64,000 nucleotides of DNA from contig BNCN01000017.1 of the NCBI GenBank assembly GCA_014656495.1, forward strand, positions 1 through 64,000, given 5' to 3'. Below the pieces are notes generated by a model that saw nothing but the letters and a program-made list of their open reading frames with translations, was not told the origin of the DNA and ran no database searches. Position numbers and translations under genes: made by a program. Shown in pieces: positions 18,688 through 27,459 of this stretch. The stretch's first letter is position 1. Every line of letters begins with the position of its first letter. Source of the DNA: Comamonas sp. KCTC 72670. GTDB taxonomy: Bacteria; Myxococcota; Myxococcia; Myxococcales; Myxococcaceae.

Positions 18688-20334
18688 CTACTTGCCGCTG
18701 TAGATGCCGATGCCGCCCGGGCGGACGATGTTGCCCGCCGCGTCGCGCTGGGCGCTGAAGGCCACCAGCACCTTGCGCGCATCCCCGCTGCCCACCGCCT
18801 GGATGTCCCAGACGGGCAGCGCCCCCCGGCCGCCGAGCGCGGGGTTGTGGCTGACGAACTCGCCTTCGGCGTGCATGCGCATCAGGCCCTTGCCCCAGCG
18901 GTGGCCAATCCAGAGGCTGCCGTCCCGCGGGTCCCGCTCCAGGGACGACACGTTGCGGTCGCTCTCGCCCGCGAGGTGGTAGCCCGTCACCACGCCCGCG
19001 TCGTTCATCTTCGCCAGGCCCCACGCGAAGCTGGACACCCAGACGGTGCCGTCCCCCATCAGCGCCAGGTCGCTCACCAGGTCGTCCTTGCGCTGCTCGT
19101 GGGTGGGGAACAGGGGCTCGGCCACCGCGTCCGGCCACAAATCGATGCGGTTGGCGCGGTGCTTCTTCTCCTCGCTCTGCTTGCGCGCCGCCTCGAAGTT
19201 CCAGGGGGCGCCGGTGCCCACGTGGCCCACGGCGTTGGTCATGATCTTGAACCGCGTGGTCCGGATGTGCGAGCCCAGCCACACGTCGCCGTCCGGCCGC
19301 ACCGCCACGCCCCACACGTCCCCCGCGAGCCGGCTGTCCTCGCTGGTGGTGCTGTCGCCCATCGCGATGGCCGGGTGCACGTGCTCCATGACGCCGAACT
19401 TGCAGCGCTGGCGCTTCTCGGTGCCCGCGTAGACCCACTCGTTGGCGGCGAGCACCTCCGCGCTGGAGCACGTCTCGCCGCCCTGGTAGTCGGGCTCGCC
19501 CCAGGCGAGGCCGTGGTTGGACGCGAACCACAGGCTGTTGCGCGCCTTGTCCCAGACGATGCGGTTCACCGTGCAGAGCTTCTCGCGGTGGCCATAGCCG
19601 GGCACCGAGTGCGCGGGCGAGTGGATGTCGTAGTGCACCACGCGCAGCGTCCCGTCCGCCTGGAGCTCCACGCGGTCCGCGTCACCGCTCTTGAAGATGG
19701 TGGGGTCCTTGACCACGCCCACGCCGGGCGCCTTGTAGAACTCGCTCTCGCAGTTGGGCCGCCCCTCGTAGCCGACGAAGACGGTGCCCGCGGGGCCGCC
19801 CGTCACCGAGAGCACCTTGAGGTAGCGCGTCTCGGGCGCCGGGTCCTTGCCCTTCCACGGCGCCCACGGCTTCAGGCCATCCGCCATCGTGTAGCAGCGC
19901 AGGCTGGCGGCGCCCGGCGCGAGCAGGCACAGGCCGTCCTCGCCGCCCGCGACCCAGATGTTGCCGCCCTCGTCCTGGGTGACGCCCAGCACCTCGCGAG
20001 GGCCGCCCTCCGCCGTGCCCAGGAACCGCCAGCTCGCGCTGTCGGGAGGGATGGGGACGCCGCCGCCCACGGGGCCGTTGTCGGGCGGGATGCCGGCGTC
20101 AGGGTCCACCGGCGGCGGCCCCGCGTCGGGTTCCTCTCCGCCCACGGGCGGCGGGTCGCCCTCGTCGGGCGGTGGTGGGTCCTCGGGCTGCGTGGGCGGG
20201 GGCGGCTCGGTACCCTCGTCGATGCCATCGTCCACGGCGGGGGGCTGCTGGAGCGAGTCATCTCCTTCGCAGCTCAACAACAGCGCCAGCCCGAGCACGC
20301 CAGCCCACCACCTGCCTCGTCCGAGTCCGCTCAT
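18688..20334 (-). CDS. Propeller-type lipoprotein with acidic proline-rich linker
   Basis: 548 aa. The signal peptide ends at lipobox LLLSC. Residues ~25-100 are a Pro/Asp/Gly linker, followed by a region resembling two-component-regulator-propeller (Reg_prop) repeats: DEGGNIWVAGGEDGLCLL, VRPDGDVWLGSHIRT, LMGDGTVWVSSFAWGLAKM, DPRDGSLWIGHRWGKGLM. These motifs normally build seven-bladed propellers at the cell surface or in periplasmic sensors. There is no kinase part and no adjacent regulator, so it is probably a surface-anchored binding protein. Function unknown. Confidence 0.8.
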   Translation of the reverse strand: MSGLGRGRWWAGVLGLALLLSCEGDDSLQQPPAVDDGIDEGTEPPPPTQPEDPPPPDEGDPPPVGGEEPDAGPPPVDPDAGIPPDNGPVGGGVPIPPDSASWRFLGTAEGGPREVLGVTQDEGGNIWVAGGEDGLCLLAPGAASLRCYTMADGLKPWAPWKGKDPAPETRYLKVLSVTGGPAGTVFVGYEGRPNCESEFYKAPGVGVVKDPTIFKSGDADRVELQADGTLRVVHYDIHSPAHSVPGYGHREKLCTVNRIVWDKARNSLWFASNHGLAWGEPDYQGGETCSSAEVLAANEWVYAGTEKRQRCKFGVMEHVHPAIAMGDSTTSEDSRLAGDVWGVAVRPDGDVWLGSHIRTTRFKIMTNAVGHVGTGAPWNFEAARKQSEEKKHRANRIDLWPDAVAEPLFPTHEQRKDDLVSDLALMGDGTVWVSSFAWGLAKMNDAGVVTGYHLAGESDRNVSSLERDPRDGSLWIGHRWGKGLMRMHAEGEFVSHNPALGGRGALPVWDIQAVGSGDARKVLVAFSAQRDAAGNIVRPGGIGIYSGK

Positions 20335-20508
20335 ACCTGGGTCTGCCTCCGGTGTCTGTCTTTGGACGCGTTGCTTCGCGTCCTGACTCCAGAGGCAAGC
20401 GGGGTGCCAGGGAGGGGCTGGTGAGACGCGGGGCCGGGGCAGGCGCGTGCGGAAGGGCGCGCGGGCGGGGAGGGTGTCTTGCTGCCCCAGGATGGGAACG
20501 TGGACGCC

Positions 20509-21393
20509 TCAGCCCCGGGGACGGGCCGCGTGTCCGGTGGCGACACACGTCATCCCGCGTGCCCTCCGGATGGGCGCGGGTGCGTCTGTCTCCACATGGT
20601 GCGCCACGCAGCCGGGGCGAAGCCGCTCGAGCCGCCGCGCTTCTTGCAGGCCCAGGCTGGGGTTGCCGTCGAACCACACCTCACGGAGGTGGTCGAAGCG
20701 GGCGAGGATGTCGAGGCCGTCCGCGCCCACGCGGGTCTGCACCAGCCGGAGCCTGCGGACCGCGCCGATGTCGGTGCGCGTCTGGAGCGTGCGCAGCAGG
20801 TCCGTGTCGATGGCGGCGCCCACCAACTGGAACTCCTCGGTGGCCGGTATCGCGCTGAGCGTCTCGAGGTCCAGGAAGCGCGCGTCCCGCAGCACCAGCT
20901 CCCGCAGGTGGCCGTCGTCCCGCGTGGTGAGGCCATAGACGAGCTCGCCCCGCTGGCCCCGGCGCTGGATGCGACCGTCGGAGAACCAGGACGTGTACTC
21001 CCCGCCGTCCACGTACATCTTGGGTTGTCCCGTGACGTACCACCGCCGCTCGGAGACCTCGGTGGCGAAGCCGCCCGCGTATTCGATTTCCGAGGTGCAG
21101 TAGCCGTTGCGGGTGAACGCGTAGGCGACGCCGGTGAACGGCTTGCCCTGGAAGAGCCGGGGGCCGTAATCCTCGGGCAGCTCCAGCGCCGCGCTGTCCA
21201 CGCGCTGCCCTTCGTCCGGAAGCGAGAGCCAGTCCGAGGAAGGACCCGCGATGACGCCCTCGAGGATGGCCACCGCCGCGTCCAGCGTGCCGTCGGTCGC
21301 GGTGTGATACGCCACGCCGGAGAAGGGATTCTTTCCGTGGTGGAGCCTGCCGTCCTCCCCTTGAACCAGAAATCCTGCGCGCATCCGATGCAC
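20509..21393 (-). CDS. MORN-variant / leucine-rich-repeat-like protein
   Basis: About 294 aa from GTG 21391-21393, which has GGGAAAGGGA upstream; ATG 21382-21384 is an alternative. The first half has two YwqK/MORN-variant-like units (NPFSGVAYHTATDGTL and KPFTGVAYAFTRNGYC, then DGGEYTSWFSDGRIQRRG). The second half has leucine-rich-repeat spacing (LRELVLRDARFLDLETL, VRRLRLVQTRVGADGLDILA, LREVWFDGNPSL). No signal peptide is evident, so it is probably cytoplasmic. Both modules usually mediate protein binding. No partner is identifiable nearby. Confidence 0.7.
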   Translation of the reverse strand: MHRMRAGFLVQGEDGRLHHGKNPFSGVAYHTATDGTLDAAVAILEGVIAGPSSDWLSLPDEGQRVDSAALELPEDYGPRLFQGKPFTGVAYAFTRNGYCTSEIEYAGGFATEVSERRWYVTGQPKMYVDGGEYTSWFSDGRIQRRGQRGELVYGLTTRDDGHLRELVLRDARFLDLETLSAIPATEEFQLVGAAIDTDLLRTLQTRTDIGAVRRLRLVQTRVGADGLDILARFDHLREVWFDGNPSLGLQEARRLERLRPGCVAHHVETDAPAPIRRARGMTCVATGHAARPRG

Positions 21394-21610
21394 GGTCCGC
21401 TCCCTTTCCCACCGGCCATGTGCCAGTGATGGCCCTGACGTCTTCGTGCCATCGGGGAGGATTCCAGGGCAAACCGGGCAGGCGGCGGAGCGTTGGCCGT
21501 GGCCGTCTGGCGCGCCGTGCTGTCGGGAGTTGGCGAGGGTGCTGCCCTGGGGTCGCAAGCGACAGACACGTGCTTGTCATTGCACGGCCCGTGGCTTGCG
21601 CGGGGCTGTG

Positions 21611-22858
21611 TTACGGCGGCGCCTGGGTGGCGGCTTCGTCCGGCGTGCCGCGTGCCTGGGACTCCTGGCGCCGAGGGCCCTGCGTGTCCGCATAGCCCGT
21701 CAGCTCCACGTAGCCGCGCCCCGCAACGGGCTGACCCTGGCGCGAGCCCTCCAGGCCCACCGTGCCTTCCCAGTAGAGGACGGTGACGGGCAGCTCCTGG
21801 TCCGCGAGGCGCGGCGTCACGGTGAGGTCCAACCCCAACTTCTCCACATGCATGCGCCAGCGTGACGGGTATTCACCGCCGCTGCGCGGGCTCTTCCAGG
21901 TGTCCTGCACGACGAGCTTCATGTCCTCGCGGCGCAGGTGGACCGGCTCGCCCGCGCCTTCGGGCGGCACCCACAGGCCGGAGCTGTACGCGTCCGGCGC
22001 GCCGTCGCGGTGACGGAGTTGGTAGTACATCAGCTCGCTGCCGTCGGAGAGCTGGAGCGAGAACCAGTCCCAGCCCACCTGGTCCGCGCCGAGCGCGCTG
22101 GTGCTCCACTCGCGGTCCATCCAGCTGTGGCCCTTCACGGTGTACGACGTGCCGCCCACGCGCACCGTGCCGCGCGAGGGCATGCGCGTCATCGAGTAGT
22201 AGTAGGACGCGTTGCCGCGCTCCGCGCTCTTCTGGCTCAGGCCGCGCTCACCGTGGAGCACCGGCGTCTTGCCCGGCTCCAGCAGCAGCTCCAGCGCCAC
22301 GTCATCCGTCTGGGCGCGCAGCCGCATGGGCCACATGGCCGACGCGTCCACGCTGGCCGTCTCCCAGTCCTCCAGCCACACCTTGAAGGGCCGCGCCGTG
22401 GCGCCGGACAGCCCCAGCGCCACGCGGCTGAAGCGCTCCGATGCGTGGAAGGTGCCACCCGCCACGTCCGTCACGGTGAAGTGGCCCATGTACACCTGCC
22501 GCGCGCCCCAGGCGGAGTCCCGGGGGGCCGCATCGGTCTCGGGCGCCAGCGCGTTGCGGAACAGGGTGAACTGGTAGCCGAAGGCGCGCCCGTCCTCCGT
22601 CTCCAGGTTTCCCGTCCAGTACCACCACTCCGTGCGGAACTCGGGGTGGGGCCCGTGGTCCTCGGGGAAGTGGAAGTCGCGAGGCTCCACCGCGCGCGCG
22701 TAGCCCTCCGTGCTGCCGCTCATGGCGTTGGCCACCGTGAGCGTGCCGCCCTGGCGCAGCGCGGGCAGGGGGCGCTCCCGCGTGACGAAGGCCACCGCGG
22801 CGGCCAGTCCCACCAGCACCACCGCCGTTCCGACGAGGAGTCCCCGGCCGTTGCTCAT
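21611..22858 (-). CDS. AttH/CrtC-like lipocalin-fold protein, ABC-operon partner
   Basis: 415 aa. One N-terminal membrane segment (residues ~7-27) or uncleaved signal anchors it. The motif EFRTEWWYWTGNL (near residue 78) is the hallmark of the AttH / carotenoid 1,2-hydratase (CrtC) superfamily, followed by the GHSWMDREW and WDWFSLQLSDG segments typical of that double-lipocalin fold. The C-terminal 25 residues are disordered. It starts 4 bp after the stop of the FtsX-like permease and so is co-transcribed with it. AttH-like proteins are often encoded with LolD/FtsX-type transporters. Inference: an envelope lipid-handling partner, not a carotenoid enzyme. Confidence 0.85.
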   Translation of the reverse strand: MSNGRGLLVGTAVVLVGLAAAVAFVTRERPLPALRQGGTLTVANAMSGSTEGYARAVEPRDFHFPEDHGPHPEFRTEWWYWTGNLETEDGRAFGYQFTLFRNALAPETDAAPRDSAWGARQVYMGHFTVTDVAGGTFHASERFSRVALGLSGATARPFKVWLEDWETASVDASAMWPMRLRAQTDDVALELLLEPGKTPVLHGERGLSQKSAERGNASYYYSMTRMPSRGTVRVGGTSYTVKGHSWMDREWSTSALGADQVGWDWFSLQLSDGSELMYYQLRHRDGAPDAYSSGLWVPPEGAGEPVHLRREDMKLVVQDTWKSPRSGGEYPSRWRMHVEKLGLDLTVTPRLADQELPVTVLYWEGTVGLEGSRQGQPVAGRGYVELTGYADTQGPRRQESQARGTPDEAATQAPP

Positions 22859-22862
22859 GGCT

Positions 22863-25403
22863 TCATTCCTCTCGCAGCGCCAGCGCGGCGTTCGCGCGCG
22901 CCATCTTCCAGGCGGGGTACAGGCCCGCGAGCGCGGAGGCCACCAGCGCCAGCACCACCGCCTGCACCAACGTCTGCGGCGTGAGCGCGAGCTGGAGCGT
23001 CCACCCGAAGGAGCGTTGATTGATGACGTGCACCAGGACGTAGGCGAGCCCCACGCCCAGCGGCACGGAGAACAGTCCCGCCAGCAGCCCGAGCAATCCC
23101 GTCTGGAGCGACACCAGGCCCCACAGTTGCTCCGGCGTCAGGCCCGTGGCGCGCAGCACGGCGAACTCCCGCGCGCGCTCCAACTGCAGCGCCATCAACG
23201 CGCTCAGCACGCCGACGAAGGCGACGCCGATGGCGAGCAGCCGCAGCACCTGGGTAATCGTGAAGGTGCGGTCGAAGACGTCCAGCGACGCCTGCCGCAG
23301 CGAGCGGTTGGCGCGCACCAGCAGCGCCTGCGTGTCACCGGCCCGCTCGCGCACGGAGGCCACCAGCGCGTCCACGTCCTGCCCGGGCGCGGCGTACAGC
23401 GCCACGCCGCTGATGCCCCGGTCGTCGAACCAGCGCTCGTACGAGGTGCGCGGCAGCAGCAGCGTGCCCACGTCCGAGCCGTAATCGAAGTACACGCCCA
23501 GCACTCGGAAGTCGCGAGGCCCCTGGTCCGTGGCCAGCCGCACCGAGTCCCCCACGCCAACGCCCCGGTGGAAGCTGAAGGGCTCCGAGACGAGGACCGT
23601 GTCGGGCGAGGACTCCAGCTCGCGCCACGCCGTCTCGGGGTCGCCTTGCTTGAAGGTGTAGGGCCGCACGGGCGTGCGCGAGAAGTCGACGGCCATCAGG
23701 TCCGTGGGCACGCCGTCCACGCGCACGTTCGCCACGCGCAAGGTGCTGCTGCCCAGGACGCCCGGCGTGTCGCGCAGCGTATCGGCCAGTCCGGGCAGCA
23801 GCGTGGCCCCGCCGCGCCGGGCCACCAGGGACGGGGGCGAGATGAACACGTCCGCCTGGAGCGACGTGTCCAGCCACGACACCACCGTGCCCCGGAAGCT
23901 GGACACCATGAGGCCCACGCCCACCGTGGTGGCCACCGCCACCATCAACGCGGCCAGGGCCACGGCGGTGCGGCTCAGGCTGGTGTGCACGCCGCGCGCG
24001 GCCATGCGCCCCAACAATCCGAACGCTGCGCCCAACGGCTGGGCGGCCAGGGCGCACAGGAACTGGGTGGTCCACGGCACCAGCAGCGCCGCGCCCAGCA
24101 GCACGGAGAAGAGGCCGCCGTAGGCGGGCAGCAGGGAAGGGGTGTTCCAGCTCAGCAGCGCGGTGCCCGCCGCCAGCACCAGCAAGCCGGCCAGGGCCAG
24201 CCGTGGGGCCCGGCCGCGCGACACGTCCTCCAGCGTGGACCTCCGCATGGTCGTCACCGGAGGCGAGCGCGCCGCCTCCCACGCGGGCACCAGCGCCGCC
24301 AGCAGCGTCGCGCCCAGTCCCAGCGCCAGGCCCTTGGCCAGCGTGAAGGGCTCCAGCGCCAGCCGCCGCACGCTCACGACGAAGTACAGGTCATTCAGCG
24401 TCTGGGTGACCAGCTCCACCAGCCCGCGCGCCAGCAGCACGCCCAGGAGCAGCCCCAGCACGGTGCCCACCGCGCCCAGCACGGCGGCCTCGCCCAGCAC
24501 GAGTCCGAAGAGCTCGCGCCGGGTGATGCCCAGCGCGCGGAGGCGGCCCAGCAGGCCACGCCGCTGCACCACGGAGAACGTCATCGTGTTGTAGATGAGG
24601 AACATCCCCACCACGAGCGCCAGCAGCGACAGCGCGGTGAGGTTGGTGCGGAAGGCCCGCGTCATCTGCTCCACCGTGCCCGCCCGCGCGGCGGCGCGCA
24701 CCAGCTCCAGGCCCTGCGGCAGCGTGGCCGCCACCGCGCGCTCCTGCGCCTCGCCCCCCGTGAGCCGAAGGTCCACGCGCGTCAGCCGGCCCGGCTGGCC
24801 CAGCAGCTCCTGCGCGGTGGCCACGTCCATGAGCGCCAGCGCCTCCAGCGCTCGCGCGGTGTCCTCATCCGCGGGCTCCAGCAGCCCCACCACGCGCAGC
24901 GGCTTCTCCAGGCCCTCCAGGCGCACCGGCAGCGTGTCGCCCGTCGTCAGGCCCAGGGCCCGCGCGGCCCGTGCGCTCAGCATCACCGCGCCGGGCTCGG
25001 TGAGCAGCGTGCTGACATTGCCCACCGCCTCGCCCCGGGCGTAGTCGCGGAAGGGTCCTTCCACGAAGGGGTCCACGCCCAGCACCGTGAGCGTGCGCTT
25101 GTCGCCCACCACCGCCTGGACGTGTCCCTCCACCACGGGCGCGGCCACCGGCGCTCCGGGGCGCACGCGCAAGTCCCGGTACACCGCCTCCGGCACGCCC
25201 GTGGTGCCGCCCACGAGCTGGTGCGTGGCGCGACCGGCCACCGCGTCCGTGGAGCGCTCGAAGGCGCGCAACGCGCTGCCGCTGGCCAGGTCGATGGACA
25301 CCACCACCGCCACGCCGAGCGCGATGCCCAGCAGCGACAGCCCCGTGAGCCACGGGTGACGGCCCAGGTGGCGCACGCTGGAGCGCACCAGCAGCCCCTT
25401 CAC
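22863..25403 (-). CDS. FtsX/MacB-type ABC transporter permease
   Basis: 846 aa, starting at a GTG (25401-25403) that overlaps the ATPase stop by 4 bp (GTGA). About ten membrane segments arranged as two FtsX units: segments near residues 15-40, 275-300, 320-345 and 370-390 in the first part, and three near the C-terminus around EFAVLRATGLTPEQLWGL. Large periplasmic domains lie between the first and second helix of each half, as in LolC/LolE and the AttF/AttG-like fusions. It should form a mechanotransmission-type (type VII) ABC complex with the upstream ATPase and the AttH-like protein, probably acting on lipids or lipoproteins at the inner membrane. Confidence 0.9.
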   Translation of the reverse strand: MKGLLVRSSVRHLGRHPWLTGLSLLGIALGVAVVVSIDLASGSALRAFERSTDAVAGRATHQLVGGTTGVPEAVYRDLRVRPGAPVAAPVVEGHVQAVVGDKRTLTVLGVDPFVEGPFRDYARGEAVGNVSTLLTEPGAVMLSARAARALGLTTGDTLPVRLEGLEKPLRVVGLLEPADEDTARALEALALMDVATAQELLGQPGRLTRVDLRLTGGEAQERAVAATLPQGLELVRAAARAGTVEQMTRAFRTNLTALSLLALVVGMFLIYNTMTFSVVQRRGLLGRLRALGITRRELFGLVLGEAAVLGAVGTVLGLLLGVLLARGLVELVTQTLNDLYFVVSVRRLALEPFTLAKGLALGLGATLLAALVPAWEAARSPPVTTMRRSTLEDVSRGRAPRLALAGLLVLAAGTALLSWNTPSLLPAYGGLFSVLLGAALLVPWTTQFLCALAAQPLGAAFGLLGRMAARGVHTSLSRTAVALAALMVAVATTVGVGLMVSSFRGTVVSWLDTSLQADVFISPPSLVARRGGATLLPGLADTLRDTPGVLGSSTLRVANVRVDGVPTDLMAVDFSRTPVRPYTFKQGDPETAWRELESSPDTVLVSEPFSFHRGVGVGDSVRLATDQGPRDFRVLGVYFDYGSDVGTLLLPRTSYERWFDDRGISGVALYAAPGQDVDALVASVRERAGDTQALLVRANRSLRQASLDVFDRTFTITQVLRLLAIGVAFVGVLSALMALQLERAREFAVLRATGLTPEQLWGLVSLQTGLLGLLAGLFSVPLGVGLAYVLVHVINQRSFGWTLQLALTPQTLVQAVVLALVASALAGLYPAWKMARANAALALREE

Positions 25404-26122
25404 AGCGCCTCCTTGCGCGCGGGCGCCTGGGGCACCTCCACCAGCCGGCCGCCCTCCATCGTCAACACGCGGTGCGCGCGCGCCACCAGCCCGGGCTCGT
25501 GCGTGACGACGAGCGCGCAGGTGTTGCCCTTGCGAGTCAACGCCTCCAGCAGGTCCAACACCTGCCGGCCCGTCGCTTCGTCGAGGTTGCCGGTGGGCTC
25601 GTCCGCCAGCAGCAGAGGCGGCTCGTGGGCCAGCGCGCGGGCCACGGCGACGCGCTGCTGTTCACCGCCGGAGAGCCGGTCCGGGAAGCTGTTGGCGCGG
25701 TTGCCCAGCCCCACCTGCTCCAGCAGCACGCGCGCGCGGGCGCTGGCCTCCGCGCCGCCGTGTCCGTTGAGCTCCAGCGGCAGCCGGACGTTCTCCTCCA
25801 CCGTCAGCGTGGGGAGCAGGTTGAAGGCCTGGAAGATGAAGCCGATGCGCTCGCGTCGCAGCAGCGTGCGCTCGCGCTCGTTCAACCGCCCCAGGTCGCG
25901 CCCATCCACGCGGACCTCGCCCTGGCTGGGCAGGTCGATGCCGCTGATGAGGTTGAGCAGCGTGGATTTGCCCGAGCCGCTGCGTCCCAGCAGCACCACG
26001 AACTCGCCCCGGTGCAGGGCGAGCCGGACGCCGGAGAGGACCTCGCGCACGGTGTCGCCTTCGGCGTAGGCCTTGGTGACGTCGCGCAGTTCGACCAGGG
26101 GGACGGAGTCGGGCGGAGGCAT
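25400..26122 (-). CDS. LolD/MacB-type ABC transporter ATP-binding protein
   Basis: 240 aa from ATG 26120-26122, chosen because GGAGGAG lies just upstream. Walker A GRSGSGKST (residues ~46-54), Q-loop in GFIFQAFNLLPTLT, signature LSGGEQQRVAVARAL, Walker B LLLADEPTGNLD and the switch His in VVTHEP are all intact. This is the LolD/MacB/FtsE subfamily. The stop overlaps the permease start by 4 bp, so stoichiometric co-translation is likely. The upstream serine hydrolase gene ends 69 bp before it and is probably in the same operon. Confidence 0.93.
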   Translation of the reverse strand: MPPPDSVPLVELRDVTKAYAEGDTVREVLSGVRLALHRGEFVVLLGRSGSGKSTLLNLISGIDLPSQGEVRVDGRDLGRLNERERTLLRRERIGFIFQAFNLLPTLTVEENVRLPLELNGHGGAEASARARVLLEQVGLGNRANSFPDRLSGGEQQRVAVARALAHEPPLLLADEPTGNLDEATGRQVLDLLEALTRKGNTCALVVTHEPGLVARAHRVLTMEGGRLVEVPQAPARKEAL

Positions 26123-26191
26123 GGGTGCTCCTCCATACACGGCTGGCCCGCGCGCCGCCGCCCCGTCCGCCAGCGCATGGCCGCACCCCGC

Positions 26192-27001
26192 TCAGGCGCC
26201 AGCAGCGGGCGAGGGGGCCTCCCAGTAGCAGGCGTGTTGCTGTTGCTGCGTCAGGAAGTCACCCACCTCCGCCGCCAGCAGCGGCCCCGCCGTGTCGCGG
26301 GGGATGACGTGGAAGCCCTGGCGCAGCGACAGCACCCGCACCGAGGGGGCCGCGGTGAGCCTGCGTGCGAGCCAACGCCCGCCCTCCGGGTCCACGACAT
26401 GGTCCTGCTCCGCCACCGCGACCAGGGTGGGGCAGCGCACGTGCGCGGCGTCTTGAATCGCCAGCGTCTGGAGCGTGCAGAGGTCGCGCAGCCGGGCCAC
26501 CGGGAAGGCGGGCAGCACGGGCGCCTCCGCGAGAGCCTCCGGGTCCGAGATGTCGGTGCCCGTCTTCGCCACCCACGGGTGCGTCCACTCCAGCACCGGC
26601 GTCCGCGCGAGCTGCCGGATGAGGAACATGCGCGGCCCTCGGAAGCGCACCGCGGGCGCCACCAGCGTGAGCGCGCGCACCGCCTCGGGGTGGCGCGCGG
26701 CCAGCCCCAGGGCCAGCAGCGCGCCCATGGAGAGTCCAGCCACGAACACGCCCCGGCCCCCGTTCAACGCGTGGAGGGCCCGCTCCGCCGCCGCCAGCCA
26801 ATCTCGCCAGGTGACATGGAGCAGGGCCTGGGGCGTGGTGCCGTGGCCCGGCAGGCGGGGCGCCACCACGCGCAGGCCCCGGGCGGCCAGGGCCTCGCCC
26901 AGCGGCCGCACGTCCCAGGGGCTCCCGGTGAAGCCATGGAGGAGCAGGCACACATCCTCGCCCCGGCCCAGCTCGAAGGGGGCCGTCTTCTCCGGGTCCA
27001 T
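26192..27001 (-). CDS. Alpha/beta hydrolase, carboxylesterase/monoacylglycerol lipase-like
   Basis: 269 aa from ATG 26999-27001. Oxyanion segment LLLHGFTGSPWDVRPL (residues ~20-35), nucleophile elbow GLSMG (Ser91), acid in VAEQDHVVDP and catalytic His in QGFHVIPRD fit the Est30-like thermostable carboxylesterase / monoacylglycerol lipase group. There is no signal peptide, so it is cytoplasmic. As the first gene of a run followed by a LolD-type ATPase, permease and AttH-like protein, it may process an acyl or lipid substrate handled by that transporter; this is inference from position. A GTG 42 bp upstream is an alternative start without an RBS. Confidence 0.87.
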   Translation of the reverse strand: MDPEKTAPFELGRGEDVCLLLHGFTGSPWDVRPLGEALAARGLRVVAPRLPGHGTTPQALLHVTWRDWLAAAERALHALNGGRGVFVAGLSMGALLALGLAARHPEAVRALTLVAPAVRFRGPRMFLIRQLARTPVLEWTHPWVAKTGTDISDPEALAEAPVLPAFPVARLRDLCTLQTLAIQDAAHVRCPTLVAVAEQDHVVDPEGGRWLARRLTAAPSVRVLSLRQGFHVIPRDTAGPLLAAEVGDFLTQQQQHACYWEAPSPAAGA

Positions 27002-27076
27002 GGCGTTGGCTTCTGGCGTCGGACTCACGCCGTGACACTGGCCACGCGCGAGCGCAGGCGCTATGCCCCCTGCCTC

Positions 27077-27367
27077 ATGGCGGACACTCCGAAGCCCCCG
27101 GACATGCAGCTGCAAATCCAGATGGATGACGACGTGGCCAATGGTCAGTACGTCAACATGGCCCTGGTGAACCACTCGGACACCGAGTTCACCCTGGACT
27201 TCATCTACGTCCAGCCCCAGCAGCCCAAGGCCCGGGTGCGCTCGCGCATCATCACCAACCCCAAGCACATGAAGCGCCTGGTGGCGGCCATGCAGGACAA
27301 CATCCAGCGCTATGAGGCGAAGTTCGGCCCCATCTCCGTCCCCGAGGAGGACGGCGGGATGCACTGA
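27077..27367 (+). CDS. DUF3467-family small protein
   Basis: 96 aa from ATG 27077. The pattern MDDDVANGQYVNMALVNHSD, then EFTLDFIYVQPQQPKARVRS and ITNPKHMKRLVAAMQDNI..YE, is characteristic of the DUF3467 family, a small conserved cytoplasmic protein of unknown role that occurs alone in many bacteria. It is transcribed divergently from the hydrolase with 75 bp between the starts, so that short region must hold both promoters. A hairpin follows the stop. Confidence 0.85.
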   Translation: MADTPKPPDMQLQIQMDDDVANGQYVNMALVNHSDTEFTLDFIYVQPQQPKARVRSRIITNPKHMKRLVAAMQDNIQRYEAKFGPISVPEEDGGMH

Positions 27368-27381
27368 GCGCCATTCCCGCA

Positions 27382-27416
27382 CCGGGGGAAACCCACACGT
27401 GGTGTGTTTCTCCGGG
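27382..27416 (+). terminator. Imperfect hairpin after the DUF3467 gene
   Basis: The arm CCGGGGGAAACCCACAC pairs imperfectly (a bulge and one mismatch) with GTGTGTTTCTCCGGG. It lies 15 bp past the stop codon. There is no strong T tract. Confidence 0.4.
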
Positions 27417-27459
27417 CGGTTCGCTGGCCTTCGAGGCCGGTGGCGCGCAGACTTGCCGC

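Noticed and set aside
21611-22858. Carotenoid 1,2-hydratase (CrtC) function
   Set aside because: The sequence shares the superfamily motif, but the gene lies in an ABC-transporter operon with no carotenoid genes, so the AttH-like role is more likely.
22710-26069. An 1119-codon plus-strand open frame opposite the ABC transporter genes
   Set aside because: The minus-strand proteins have clear ABC and FtsX motifs. The plus-strand product is Arg/Gln/His-rich and has none.
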